DNA from: Elusimicrobiota bacterium
GTDB lineage: Bacteria; Elusimicrobiota; Elusimicrobia; Elusimicrobiales; UBA9959
Reading direction: 5' to 3'
DNA length: 64,000 nucleotides
NCBI GenBank assembly: GCA_003482905.1
Contig: DMXM01000011.1
Coordinates: forward strand, 60,783 to 124,782
The translations under genes and the position numbers were made by a program. The notes under the pieces are model-generated. The model ran no database searches, was not told where the DNA came from, and saw only the letters and a list, made by a program, of their open reading frames with translations. Of the stretch, positions 55,161-64,000 are shown in pieces; the stretch's first letter is position 1, and each line of letters opens with the position of its first letter.

Positions 55161-55676
55161 ATGAAACCCCTACGCACCACCTTGATAGTTCTCATCACCA
55201 TAGCGGCCGTCCTGGCCGCGCGCCGCTGGGTCGTAGAGCCCATCTACATCGCCAGCGACTCCATGGCCCCAACGCTTACAAAAGGCCACCACCTCTTCCT
55301 GGACAAACTCACCCTGCGCCTGCGCCCTCCGGCACGGGGCGAAATAATAGCCTTCCGTTCCCCGGTCGGTGAAGACCACGAATCCGTAAAGCGCGTAATA
55401 GCCGTAGCCGGCGACACCGTAGAAATGCGGGAAAAGAAAGTATATATTAACGCAGAAGCGCAGACGGAGACATACGCCTGCTACGCCCGGGCGGCCGAAA
55501 CTCTCCGCGGGGACAACCTACCCCCCGCTACCGTCCCGGAAGGCACGCTGTTCGTGCTGGGCGACAACCGGGACAACTCCAACGACTCGGCCTCCTGGCC
55601 GGACCCGGCCACCGGCGGCCCGCCGCTGTTCCTCCCCCTCTCCGCCGTTACCGGCAAGGTGCGCGGCATATATTAG
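55161..55676 (+). CDS. lepB: Signal peptidase I
   Basis: A 171-residue membrane protease that cuts Sec signal peptides. It has one N-terminal helix (TTLIVLITIAAVLAA), the Ser block YIASDSMAPTL, the Lys block SVKRVIAVAGDTV and the closing GDNRDNSNDSA. It is short but all S26 boxes are present. It starts 9 nt after the GH3 stop with only a weak ribosome site, so probably co-transcribed. The heavy load of exported proteins in this window makes such an enzyme relevant, though it may not be the only one in the genome. Confidence 0.92.
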   Translation: MKPLRTTLIVLITIAAVLAARRWVVEPIYIASDSMAPTLTKGHHLFLDKLTLRLRPPARGEIIAFRSPVGEDHESVKRVIAVAGDTVEMREKKVYINAEAQTETYACYARAAETLRGDNLPPATVPEGTLFVLGDNRDNSNDSASWPDPATGGPPLFLPLSAVTGKVRGIY

Positions 55677-55689
55677 GCCGGAATTTTAT

Positions 55690-55698
55690 TGGTATAAT
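55690..55698 (+). promoter_or_regulatory. Extended -10 promoter upstream of the NupC-like gene
   Basis: TGG-TATAAT is a perfect extended -10. The ATG is 44 nt downstream. No clear -35 box is seen, which fits the extended -10 type. Confidence 0.5.
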
Positions 55699-55741
55699 TT
55701 AGTACGCCAAGGCGAACGCGGCGCAAACCTAAGGATATATA

Positions 55742-56986
55742 ATGTCACCTAAAATGATCGGCTTCCTCGGTATCTTCGTCCTGCTGGGCATAGCCTGGTC
55801 GTTCAGCAAGAACAGGAAAGCCATAAACTACAAGACCGTGGCGGCCGGCCTGCTGCTGCAGATCACTTTCGCGGTGATAGTATTAAAGCTGCCCTGGGGC
55901 AGGTACTTCTTCCAGGTGATGAACGACGTTATAGTCAAACTTCTTTCCTTCTCCGACAAGGGCGCGGAATTCGTCTTCGGCTCGCTGGTGACCAACCCGT
56001 CCATGGGCTTCATCTTCGCGGTGCGCGTGCTGCCCACCATAATCTTCATCTCCTCCATTATGGCGGTGCTGTACTATCTCGGCATCATGCAGAAAGTGGT
56101 GCTCGTCTTCGCTAAAATAATGTCCAGGCTTATGGGCACTTCGGGCGCGGAGTCGCTTTCGGCCAGCGCTAACATATTTGTAGGCCAGACCGAAGCCCCC
56201 CTGGTGGTGCGGCCCTATGTGGCAAGGATGACGCAGTCGGAACTGATGGCTATCATGACCGGCGGCATGGCCACCATTTCGGGCGGCATCATGGCCGCCT
56301 ACGTCGGGCTGCTTGTGGACGCCATCCCCAGCATAGCCGGGCATCTGCTGGCCGCCTCCATAATGGCGGCTCCCGCCGGGCTGGTCATGGCCAAGATCAT
56401 AGTTCCGGAGACGGAGGAGCCCGAAACCAAAGGCGTCGTAAAGATGAAGCTGGAGATCACCGACGCCAACGTTATAGACGCCGCCGCCAACGGGTCCACC
56501 GTGGGCATGCAGCTGGCTATAAACGTAACCGCCTGCCTGGTGGCTTTCATGGCCATACTGGCGATGGCCAACTTTCTGCTGGGCTACGGCGCCAGCTTCT
56601 TCGGGATATACGGCCTGACCCTGGAAAGAATATTCGGCTGGCTCTTCACCCCGCTGGCCTGGGTTATGGGCGTGCCGTCGGGCGAGGTACAGCAGGTTGC
56701 CAGCTGGATGGGGCAGAAGACCGTACTCAACGAGTTCGTCGCCTACCTCAACATGTCCGTTTTCCTCAAGGCCAACCCCGGGGTGATGAGCGAACGCTCG
56801 GTCGCCATCGCCTCCTACGCGCTGTGCGGCTTCGCCAACTTCCTGTCTATAGCCATACAGATAGGCGGGATAGGCGCCATGGCGCCAGAACGCCGCCACG
56901 ATCTCGCGAAACTCGGTCTTTACGCCCTGCTCGCCAGCTCGCTGGCCGGCTTTCTGTCGGCCACAATCGCGGGCATCCTCCTGTAA
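55742..56986 (+). CDS. Concentrative nucleoside transporter (NupC/CNT family)
   Basis: A 414-residue inner-membrane transporter with about ten helices. Family blocks are the N-terminal FLGIFVLLGIAWSFSKNRKAINYKT region, FVGQTEAPLVVRPYV, MTGGMATISGGIMAAYV and the C-terminal CGFANFLSIAIQIGGIGAMAPERR. It takes up nucleosides with H+ or Na+. Length is normal. It is followed by a glycosyltransferase gene after 17 bp. Confidence 0.93.
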   Translation: MSPKMIGFLGIFVLLGIAWSFSKNRKAINYKTVAAGLLLQITFAVIVLKLPWGRYFFQVMNDVIVKLLSFSDKGAEFVFGSLVTNPSMGFIFAVRVLPTIIFISSIMAVLYYLGIMQKVVLVFAKIMSRLMGTSGAESLSASANIFVGQTEAPLVVRPYVARMTQSELMAIMTGGMATISGGIMAAYVGLLVDAIPSIAGHLLAASIMAAPAGLVMAKIIVPETEEPETKGVVKMKLEITDANVIDAAANGSTVGMQLAINVTACLVAFMAILAMANFLLGYGASFFGIYGLTLERIFGWLFTPLAWVMGVPSGEVQQVASWMGQKTVLNEFVAYLNMSVFLKANPGVMSERSVAIASYALCGFANFLSIAIQIGGIGAMAPERRHDLAKLGLYALLASSLAGFLSATIAGILL

Positions 56987-57003
56987 TATTCCGGAATTGG
57001 CCT

Positions 57004-58218
57004 ATGGCGCTGAAGCTGCTTATAAATTCCCTGTACAGGGGCGGGGCCGAAAAACAGTTCGCCGCGCTTTCCGCGCTGCTGCCAGCCGACGCCATCATCC
57101 TGCTTGAGAACGAAATAGCCCAGCAGGCGGACGCGGGCAGGATAAAGACCCTCTCCTCCCACTCCTCGTCCACCAGCTCCGTCTTAAAGACGGCCTCTAT
57201 ACCGCTTTACACCCGCAGGCTTTCGGCGCTGGCCGGCCCCGGGGACACCGTCCTGTCATTCATGGAAAGGGCCAACATCGTCAACGTCATCGCCGCCGGC
57301 CTGTCCGGCCACCGCGCCGTTATCTGCGAGCGCACGCGCCCCTCCGGAGAATTTTCGGGCCTGCGCGGCGCCCTTATGCGCCCGCTGATAAGACGCTATT
57401 ATCCCCGCGCGGGCCTTGTGGTCGCCAATTCCGAGGGCGTGAAGAAAGACCTGGCAGACAATTTCTCAGTCCCGCCTGGGAATATACGGGTCATCCGCAA
57501 CGGCTATGACATCGCCGGCATAGCCGCGCTGGCGGACGCTCCGCTGGACGCCGCCTGGGCCGAGGTTTACAAAAGACCGGTACTGGCCACCAGCGGCAGG
57601 CTGACCGCGGCCAAAGGCCAATGGCATTTGATCAGGATATTTAAAAGCGTCAAGGCGGCTTGCCCGGCCGCGGCCCTCGCCCTGGTAGGCGACGGGGAGT
57701 TGAAGGCCTATCTGGCGGAGCTGTCCGGTGATCTCGGACTCAAGACTTTCCTCGGCTCCGGCGCCCCGCCTCCCGACGCCGACGTATATTTTACCGGCTA
57801 CCATGAGAACCCTTTTCCTTTCCTGGCCAAAGCGCGTTTGTTCGCTTTCACCTCCCTCTGGGAAGGCTTCCCCAACGCCCTGGTGGAAGCCATGGCCTGC
57901 GGCGTCCCGGTCATAGCCGCCGATTGTGCTTCGGGCCCCCGCGAGATACTCTCCCCGGATACACCTTTCGACTGCCGCGCAAAAGTCCCGGAAAAAGCGC
58001 CCTACGGTGTGCTGATGCCGGTTCTCTCCGGCGCCCGGCGGGATACCGCCCCTCTGGAACCCGCGGAAGAGGCCTGGGCGGCGGAGATAAGCGGACTTAT
58101 AAACAATAAAACGGCGCTGAATGGCTGCGCCGTCGCAGGACGTAAAAGGGCCGGGGATTTTGAAATTTCCGGAGCTGTCGCACGCTGGAAAGAGGTTCTC
58201 TCGACCTATGAGCGATAA
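57004..58218 (+). CDS. Glycosyltransferase family 4
   Basis: A 404-residue GT-B enzyme. The N-terminal half opens LLINSLYRGGAEKQFAAL; the C-terminal half holds PVLATSGRLTAAKGQWHLI, ALVGDGELKAYL, VYFTGYHENPFPFLAKA and SLWEGFPNALVEAMACGVPV with the EX7E-type glutamates. It uses a nucleotide-sugar to extend a polysaccharide, probably lipopolysaccharide or capsule. The ATG at 57004 begins the fold; the longer frame overlaps the nupC gene and is not supported. Confidence 0.9.
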   Translation: MALKLLINSLYRGGAEKQFAALSALLPADAIILLENEIAQQADAGRIKTLSSHSSSTSSVLKTASIPLYTRRLSALAGPGDTVLSFMERANIVNVIAAGLSGHRAVICERTRPSGEFSGLRGALMRPLIRRYYPRAGLVVANSEGVKKDLADNFSVPPGNIRVIRNGYDIAGIAALADAPLDAAWAEVYKRPVLATSGRLTAAKGQWHLIRIFKSVKAACPAAALALVGDGELKAYLAELSGDLGLKTFLGSGAPPPDADVYFTGYHENPFPFLAKARLFAFTSLWEGFPNALVEAMACGVPVIAADCASGPREILSPDTPFDCRAKVPEKAPYGVLMPVLSGARRDTAPLEPAEEAWAAEISGLINNKTALNGCAVAGRKRAGDFEISGAVARWKEVLSTYER

Positions 58219-58537
58219 AAGCCCGGCGGTAATTGAAGAATGCCTTGAACCGGAACTTGTTAGCCCCGGCGGTCCGGACACGGTTTATGAGAGGCCGGGC
58301 CCCGAGGAACGCCCCGCCGAAAAACCCGGCCTGCTGACGCGGATTAAAATGGCTGTCGCCGCCGTCCTGGCCCTGCTGGGCATGGGCCTCTTCCTCTCCG
58401 GCGCCATCCTCACCTCCACCATCATCGGCGCCATCTTAGGCATCCCGCTAATGCTGGCCGGCGCCTTAGTCTTCTTCCTGCTCTTCAAACTCCTCACCTT
58501 CGGCTCAAATAACGCCTTCGTCTTCCGCCGCTTTTAA
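58208..58537 (+). CDS. Small membrane protein of unknown function
   Basis: A 109-residue protein. A charged, Pro/Glu-rich N-terminal half (about 45 residues) is followed by two closely spaced helices (MAVAAVLALLGMGLFLSGAI and ILGIPLMLAGALVFFLLFKL) and a short tail FGSNNAFVFRRF. It overlaps the glycosyltransferase stop by 11 bp. No family recognised. Confidence 0.65.
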   Translation: MSDKSPAVIEECLEPELVSPGGPDTVYERPGPEERPAEKPGLLTRIKMAVAAVLALLGMGLFLSGAILTSTIIGAILGIPLMLAGALVFFLLFKLLTFGSNNAFVFRRF

Positions 58538-58580
58538 CTTCATCCGCTAAATATTCGGAACAACTTTCAGCAGACCGGAG

Positions 58581-58714
58581 GGACAGGCAGGGGTATGGGT
58601 TTGGCGGGCCCTCTCGGAAGGAGCCGCTTACGTAAGCGCGGCGACTGAGAGAGGAGGGGCGGGCACGGTGTGTCCCGACCCCGTGCCCGACAGGCCCATA
58701 CCCCTGCCTGCCCC
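58581..58714 (+). repeat. Structured intergenic repeat, copy B
   Basis: This lies between convergent genes. An outer perfect 16-bp stem pairs 58584-58599 with 58695-58710. Inside are a stem CCTCTC (58610-58615) with GAGAGG (58649-58654), which encloses the palindrome CGCTTACGTAAGCG (58625-58638), and a second hairpin CGGGCACGG (58660-58668) with CCGTGCCCG (58681-58689). The core is almost identical to copy C. Confidence 0.85.
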
Positions 58715-58768
58715 GACAAAGCACCTCGTGGAACACTTCACATTAATTATCATCAGCGGAATGCGCGG

Positions 58769-59665
58769 CTAGAATTCGCCCAGCAGTATCTGCTCCAGCT
58801 CCAGGTCTACACCGGAATTGGCTTTTACCCTGGCCCGGACCTCGTTCATAAGCGCGTAAATATCGGAGGCCGTGGCGGAACCCATATTGACGATGAACCC
58901 GGCGTGCTTATCGGAAACCGCTGCCCCGCCAATTTTAAAGCCCTTGAGCCCGGCCGCGTCTATCAGGCGCGAGGCGTAATCCCCCGGAGGGCGTTTAAAG
59001 GCGCTGCCGGCGGAGGGGAATTGCAGCGGCTGCGCTATCTCCCGGGCCGCCAGCACGCAGGAGCGGTCCTGAAGCAGCACAGCCGGGTCGGCCTTTTCAA
59101 ATTCAAATCTGGCGGACAGCAGTATAAGTCCCTCCAGCCCTTCGGCGCGGCGGTAGCCGTGAGGAATGTCCTTCTTTTCGAGACTGACGATCTCCCCCGT
59201 CGGGGTAAAGGCCTCCACCCGCGCAAGGCGGTCGAAAGTCTCCTGGCCGAAGGCCCCCGCGTTCATCCTGACGGCCCCGCCCGCGGAACCGGGGATGCCG
59301 GAAGTCTTTTCGAGCCCGGCCAGGCCGTTCTCAGCAGAAACCCTGGCCAGATCGTCCCAAATAACGCCGACCTCCGTAGTGACGGCATTGGCGGAAATCT
59401 CTATTTTAGAAAGCCTCGCCGTCAAGGCCGTAACTCCTGGCAGGCCTTTGTCGCTGACCAGCACGTTGGACCCGCGGCCGAGCACCGTCAGCGGGGCGCC
59501 GTTGCTGCGGCACCAGGCGACCAGCCACAAAAGTTCTTCCCTCGAACCGGGCCGGACGAGGACTTCCGCCGCGCCGCCGGCCCGGTAAGTAGTAAAATCC
59601 GCGGCGGACGCGCCAAAAAGACAGTGCGCCCCGAATTTCTCTTTCACTGGCGAATAATCAGGCAT
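58769..59665 (-). CDS. murB: UDP-N-acetylenolpyruvoylglucosamine reductase
   Basis: A 298-residue flavoenzyme that makes UDP-N-acetylmuramate in peptidoglycan synthesis. FAD-binding blocks are FTTYRAGGAAEVLVRP, VLGRGSNVLVSD and SGIPGSAGGAVRMNAGAFG; the proton-donor Ser is in PSAGSAFKRP and the C-terminal part is AAVSDKHAGFIVNMG. The ATG at 59665 with GGGG 9 nt upstream is preferred to the GTG two codons before. It overlaps the stop of the EamA transporter gene by 8 bp. Confidence 0.95.
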   Translation of the reverse strand: MPDYSPVKEKFGAHCLFGASAADFTTYRAGGAAEVLVRPGSREELLWLVAWCRSNGAPLTVLGRGSNVLVSDKGLPGVTALTARLSKIEISANAVTTEVGVIWDDLARVSAENGLAGLEKTSGIPGSAGGAVRMNAGAFGQETFDRLARVEAFTPTGEIVSLEKKDIPHGYRRAEGLEGLILLSARFEFEKADPAVLLQDRSCVLAAREIAQPLQFPSAGSAFKRPPGDYASRLIDAAGLKGFKIGGAAVSDKHAGFIVNMGSATASDIYALMNEVRARVKANSGVDLELEQILLGEF

Positions 59666-60593
59666 TATCACGGTCCCCTTTGAGCTGGCTTTTGTTTTTC
59701 TCTTTTACCCCCACCAGGTAGACGCCCGCCAATATCAGCACGCCCCCGGCGAAGGCGGCGGCCGTGGCCTTTTCGCCGAGGAACAGGTAGGCGCAGATCA
59801 GCGTGGAGAAAGGCTCTAGATAAATAAAATAAGAGGACTTCACCGGGCCGAGGCCCTCCACGGAATTATTCCAGAACAAATAGGCCAGCGCTGAAGACAG
59901 CACGGAAAGGTAGGCGAGGCTCAGCCAGCCGCGCGGCGTAACCGCGCAGAATTCAGCCGGCCCGCCGGACAGCAGCCAGGCCGGCAGCGTGGTGGCCAGC
60001 GCCGCCAGCATGGTAAGCGTGGTCACCTTGGCCTGCGGCCAGAAAGTCAGCCATTTTTTTGTAAGTATGACGTAAAAAGCCCAGGCCGCGCAGCTGCCCA
60101 GGAAAATTATATCGCCGCGGGTGGAAGGAAGAGAGAAAGCGTCCGCCCCGGCCTTGGAAAACACCACCAGTATAGTCCCGGCAAAACCCGTAAGGAAAGC
60201 CGCTGTTTTAAAAGGCCCTATTTTCTCGCCCAGCGCCGCCATAAGGCCCGCCACCAGGATAGGCGTGGAGGCGATAAGCCAGCCTGCGTGCGAAGCCTCG
60301 GTATAGCGGAGGGCGTAGGCCTGTATATATTGCTGGGCGGAAACCCCCAACAGGGACAGGACCAGCAGCTTCCACAGATATGGGAATTTAAGATCCGCAA
60401 CGCCCAGTTTCGAGCCGCTTAAGACCACCAGCAGCAGCGTGCCCACCAGCGCCCTGAACGTCACTATGGAAAGCGGGGAGATCTCCGTCACCAGGCGCTT
60501 GGTAAAAGGATAGGCCGCCCCCCATACCAGCGCGGCGAACACCACCTGGAAATAAAGCCGGTTGATCTGCCTGCTGGTTTTCGCTGTGTCCAT
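59658..60593 (-). CDS. EamA/DMT-family transporter
   Basis: A 311-residue inner-membrane protein with ten helices in two EamA repeats (VVFAALVWGAAYPFTKRL at the start; FLGSCAAWAFYVILTKKW in the second half). Drug/metabolite-type exporters of this family move amino acids or other small metabolites; the substrate is not known. It overlaps murB by 8 bp. A terminator separates it from rocD, so it has its own start, though no clear promoter or Shine-Dalgarno is seen. Confidence 0.88.
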   Translation of the reverse strand: MDTAKTSRQINRLYFQVVFAALVWGAAYPFTKRLVTEISPLSIVTFRALVGTLLLVVLSGSKLGVADLKFPYLWKLLVLSLLGVSAQQYIQAYALRYTEASHAGWLIASTPILVAGLMAALGEKIGPFKTAAFLTGFAGTILVVFSKAGADAFSLPSTRGDIIFLGSCAAWAFYVILTKKWLTFWPQAKVTTLTMLAALATTLPAWLLSGGPAEFCAVTPRGWLSLAYLSVLSSALAYLFWNNSVEGLGPVKSSYFIYLEPFSTLICAYLFLGEKATAAAFAGGVLILAGVYLVGVKEKNKSQLKGDRDNA

Positions 60594-60610
60594 CCGGGGA
60601 GGCCTTGAGG

Positions 60611-60656
60611 TGACAAAAAATAAAAGCGGGCGGCGGCAAATATCACCGCCGCCCGC
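60611..60656 (-). terminator. Intrinsic terminator of rocD
   Basis: An 11-bp perfect stem on the minus strand (60656-60646 with 60636-60626, GC-only) followed by TTTTATTTTTT. It lies about 10 nt after the rocD stop. Confidence 0.88.
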
Positions 60657-60666
60657 CGCGGTCGTT

Positions 60667-61881
<1,215 letters not shown>

Positions 61882-61905
61882 GATGTCTCCGGCCAAACCG
61901 AAAGT

Positions 61906-62634
61906 TTAGAACTTGAGCCCGGCGCCCAAAGTGTAGCCGGTCTGCCCGTGCAGGATATTGTACGCGCCGTAGACGTAGAGCAGCGGCAGCGGGGACAGGC
62001 GCACGCCCACCGTATAGCGGGGCTTTGAGATGGTGCCTGAAACTCCGTTGAGGGCCGCGCTGACATTGCGTATCTCCACCCTGGTGCGGTCTAACCCTAC
62101 CCCGACGAACGGCTTTATAACGGGGATATCGAACGAAGCCGCCGCATCCAGCGACATATGGCTGCCCTTGAAATAATCCTGCCTGATCACGTCGTAATAG
62201 GCGGAAACGGACACGTCAGGAATAAACTTGGTAAGCGCGCCGCTCTTGAGGAGCGGGTAGCGCAGGCCGCCGCCTATCACGGAGAAGCCGGAGTAAGAGA
62301 AGCCGCGCACCATTACGTCGGCCCCGACAAAGGGCAGGGCCGCGCCGGCGTGCAGCATGGGCAAGCCGAAAGCGTCCACCTTGGCGTCGCGCAGTATGCG
62401 GTTTTCGGCGCTGGGCTTGCTTTGGATAGAAGCGGCAAGGCCGGCTTCTATGCCGGGGAACCCCAGCGCCCGGCCGGAATTAAAGTCCGTTCCGCCTATA
62501 AGACCGCCGAGATCCGCGGCGAAAGGCTTGATGTAGGCGTCGGCCGCGTATTGCTTAAAGTCCTCAAAAGCGTCGGCCTTCACCCCGGTCGACAGCAGCG
62601 GCAGCAGACAAAACGAAAATATCAGTTTTTTCAT
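61906..62634 (-). CDS. Small outer-membrane beta-barrel-like protein
   Basis: A 242-residue exported protein. The ATG at 62634 has AAGGAG 6 nt upstream and starts a signal peptide (cut near VKADA); the frame extends upstream through repeat copy C, which is not real coding. The rest is amphipathic beta strands (SYSGFSVIGGGLRYPLL, FDIPVIKPFVGVGLDRTRVEI, YTVGVRLSPLPLLYVYGAYN) with a final Phe (GAGLKF), typical of an 8-10 strand barrel. Family not recognised. It ends 24 bp before the rocD start on the same strand. Confidence 0.7.
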   Translation of the reverse strand: MKKLIFSFCLLPLLSTGVKADAFEDFKQYAADAYIKPFAADLGGLIGGTDFNSGRALGFPGIEAGLAASIQSKPSAENRILRDAKVDAFGLPMLHAGAALPFVGADVMVRGFSYSGFSVIGGGLRYPLLKSGALTKFIPDVSVSAYYDVIRQDYFKGSHMSLDAAASFDIPVIKPFVGVGLDRTRVEIRNVSAALNGVSGTISKPRYTVGVRLSPLPLLYVYGAYNILHGQTGYTLGAGLKF

Positions 62635-62737
62635 AATTTTCTCCTTAAAAAGCGGGACGTCGGGCCCCATATCTCTATTATTACAAAATAATAGTGAAGC
62701 CTCAACCGCAATCTGGCGTGTTGGAACGGGTGGGAGC

Positions 62738-62870
62738 GGGTGGCGGGGGTATGGTTCCGGCGGGCCCTCACGGAAGGAGCCGCTTACGTAAGCGCGGCGA
62801 CTGAGTGAGGAGGGGCGGGCACGGTGTGTCCCGACCCCGTGCCCGACGGGGCCATACCCTCGACACCCGC
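62738..62870 (+). repeat. Structured intergenic repeat, copy C
   Basis: This lies between divergent genes. The outer stem is GGGTATGG (62747-62754) with CCATACCC (62852-62859). Inside, CCTCAC (62766-62771) pairs with GTGAGG (62805-62810), and CGGGCACGG (62816-62824) with CCGTGCCCG (62837-62845). The palindrome CGCTTACGTAAGCG is at 62780-62793. Compared with copy B, a T-A pair in the second stem is A-T here. Confidence 0.85.
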
Positions 62871-62871
62871 G

Positions 62872-62897
62872 AACCCGCAGGGCCACAGCGGGTTTTT
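62872..62897 (+). terminator. Terminator-like hairpin just before the YgiQ-type gene
   Basis: AACCCGC (62872-62878) pairs with GCGGGTT (62888-62894) around a 9-nt loop, and TTT follows directly. It is 14 nt before the start codon of the next gene. It would stop plus-strand transcripts coming through repeat copy C, or act as an attenuator. Confidence 0.5.
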
Positions 62898-62905
62898 GCT
62901 ATTAT
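62897..62905 (+). promoter_or_regulatory. Putative extended -10 for the YgiQ-type gene
   Basis: TGC-TATTAT ends 6 nt before the ATG at 62912, and no Shine-Dalgarno is present. The mRNA could therefore begin at or next to the start codon. Confidence 0.4.
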
Positions 62906-62911
62906 TTACTT

Positions 62912-64000
62912 ATGGATTTCCTTCCGATAACGCCAGAAGAGGTGAAACAGAAGGGCTGGGACGCCGTGGACGTGGTGCTGGTGACCGGCGACGCCTACGT
63001 GGACCATCCCTCATTCGCCATGGCCCTGGTCGGCCGCGTGCTGGAGGCGCAGGGCCTGCGCGTGGCCATCCTCTCCCAGCCCTCCTGGGACAATTGCGCC
63101 GACTTCAAAAAGTTCGGCCGCCCCCGCCTGTTCTTCGGCGTTTCAGCCGGGAACATGGACTCCATGATAAACAAGTACACCCACAACCGGAAGATCCGGT
63201 CGTCGGACGACTTCTCCCCCGGCGCCCGCCCCGGTCTGCGGCCTGACCGGGCCACCATAATCTATTCCCAACGCGCCCGCGAAGCCTACCCCGACGCCGC
63301 CATCGTCATAGGCGGCATAGAGGCCACCATGCGGCGCTTCGCCCATTACGACTACTGGTCGGACAAAGTCCGCAAAAGCGTGCTGCTGGACTCAAAGGCC
63401 GACCTGCTGGTTTACGGCATGGGCGAGCGCCAGGTAAGGGAAATAGCGGCGCGCCTCAACGCCGGAGAAAAAATACAGGCCCTCCGCGACATCCGCGGCA
63501 CCGCCTACCCTCTGGGCGCCAAAGAGGCCGCCGGCGCCCCCCCCGCCGGGGCCATAGAGCTTCCCTCCGCCGGAGAAGCCGCCGGGGACAGGGTTAAGTT
63601 TTCCACCGCCACCCGTATTATCTACGAAGAGTCCAACCCTTACAACGCCAGGCCGCTAAGGCAGAAGAGCGAAGGCCGCGCCGTGGTGCAGAATCCCCCC
63701 GCCCTGCCGCTTACCACGGAAGAAATGGACGCCGTCTACGGCCTCCCCTTCGTCAAACTCGCCCACCCCTCGTATAAAGAACCCATCCCCGCGCTGGAGA
63801 TGATAAAAGACTCCATCGTAATACACCGCGGCTGTTTCGGCGGCTGCTCTTTCTGTTCGCTCACCCTGCACCAGGGCCGCTTCATACAAAGCCGCAGCCC
63901 CGCCTCCGTAGAGAGGGAAGCCGAGGAACTATTAAGGACCCCGCGCCACCCAGGCAATATCTCGGACCTGGGCGCCCCGTCGGCCAATATGTACGAAATG
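62912..64000 (+). CDS. YgiQ-family radical SAM protein, 3' end outside the window
   Basis: The first 363 residues are visible and the frame is open at base 64000; the family is usually over 550 residues. The N-terminal domain matches YgiQ (DHPSFAMALVGRVLEAQG, DSMINKYTHNRKIRSSDDFS, IYSQRAREAYPDAAIVIGG). The 4Fe-4S/SAM motif is HRGCFGGCSFCSL, a CxxxCxxC cluster. The exact reaction of YgiQ proteins is not established. The gene runs divergently from the small barrel gene. Confidence 0.92.
   Translation, partial: MDFLPITPEEVKQKGWDAVDVVLVTGDAYVDHPSFAMALVGRVLEAQGLRVAILSQPSWDNCADFKKFGRPRLFFGVSAGNMDSMINKYTHNRKIRSSDDFSPGARPGLRPDRATIIYSQRAREAYPDAAIVIGGIEATMRRFAHYDYWSDKVRKSVLLDSKADLLVYGMGERQVREIAARLNAGEKIQALRDIRGTAYPLGAKEAAGAPPAGAIELPSAGEAAGDRVKFSTATRIIYEESNPYNARPLRQKSEGRAVVQNPPALPLTTEEMDAVYGLPFVKLAHPSYKEPIPALEMIKDSIVIHRGCFGGCSFCSLTLHQGRFIQSRSPASVEREAEELLRTPRHPGNISDLGAPSANMYEM

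Noticed and set aside
62635..62886. Coding extension of the small barrel gene through repeat copy C
   Set aside because: A near-identical peptide is also read from copy B in a non-coding gap, so it reflects the repeat DNA. The ATG at 62634 has a good ribosome site and a signal peptide.

Overview
The window is 64 kb of GC-rich DNA from a diderm (two-membrane) bacterium. It encodes TolC- and RND-type export machinery, several outer-membrane beta-barrels and many proteins with Sec signal peptides. The density of very large secreted repeat proteins (fibronectin III, carboxypeptidase-regulatory-like, PEGA and tail-fibre/YadA-head-like repeats), together with PorV/PorQ-like and PG0541-like families, fits Elusimicrobiota or a neighbouring little-studied phylum. 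That placement is inference; there is no rRNA or other phylogenetic marker here. I found no tRNA, rRNA, CRISPR array, insertion sequence or prophage.

Layout. (1) 1-7182, minus strand: a group of secreted tail-fibre-like proteins with a small unknown gene between them; the leftmost is cut by the window edge. (2) 7317-14554, minus: an operon of a 1242-aa fibronectin protein, a PrcB-like protein, a FecR-domain protein and a PorV/PorQ-family barrel. (3) 14635-28895: mainly metabolic and maintenance genes, including type I pullulanase, a DUF4015 glycosidase-like protein, a phosphopentomutase-like enzyme, an M1-M28-PDZ peptidase fusion, a tandem-thioredoxin protein, an RluA-type pseudouridine synthase, an MFS transporter, an M18 aminopeptidase, a single-domain asparaginase-like protein and ApbE. 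(4) 28931-51810: the most unusual region. Two RND permeases, one adaptor, one TolC, an outer-membrane barrel, two FHA proteins (one fused to STAS, one to a PEGA domain), a PP2C phosphatase and a PG0541-like protein lie with a 2945-aa secreted protein carrying two LecA-like domains, about thirteen carboxypeptidase-regulatory-like domains and nine PEGA repeats. (5) 51991-58537, plus: a CsgG-like/vWA protein, secreted GH3, signal peptidase I, NupC-type transporter, glycosyltransferase and a small membrane protein. (6) 58769-64000: MurB, an EamA transporter, ornithine aminotransferase, a small barrel and the start of a YgiQ-type radical SAM protein.

How the parts may work together. In region 4, tight start/stop overlaps tie envelope export to phosphorylation-type signalling (FHA readers, PP2C eraser, STAS switch). 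No Ser/Thr kinase is present in the window. Between genes there is a family of three structured repeats of about 130-140 bp (18.4, 58.6 and 62.8 kb) that share a CGCTTACGTAAGCG core. Two copies are nearly identical and carry a compensatory base-pair change in a stem. Several genes lack a Shine-Dalgarno sequence and have a -10-like hexamer 6-11 nt before the ATG, which suggests leaderless or nearly leaderless mRNAs.
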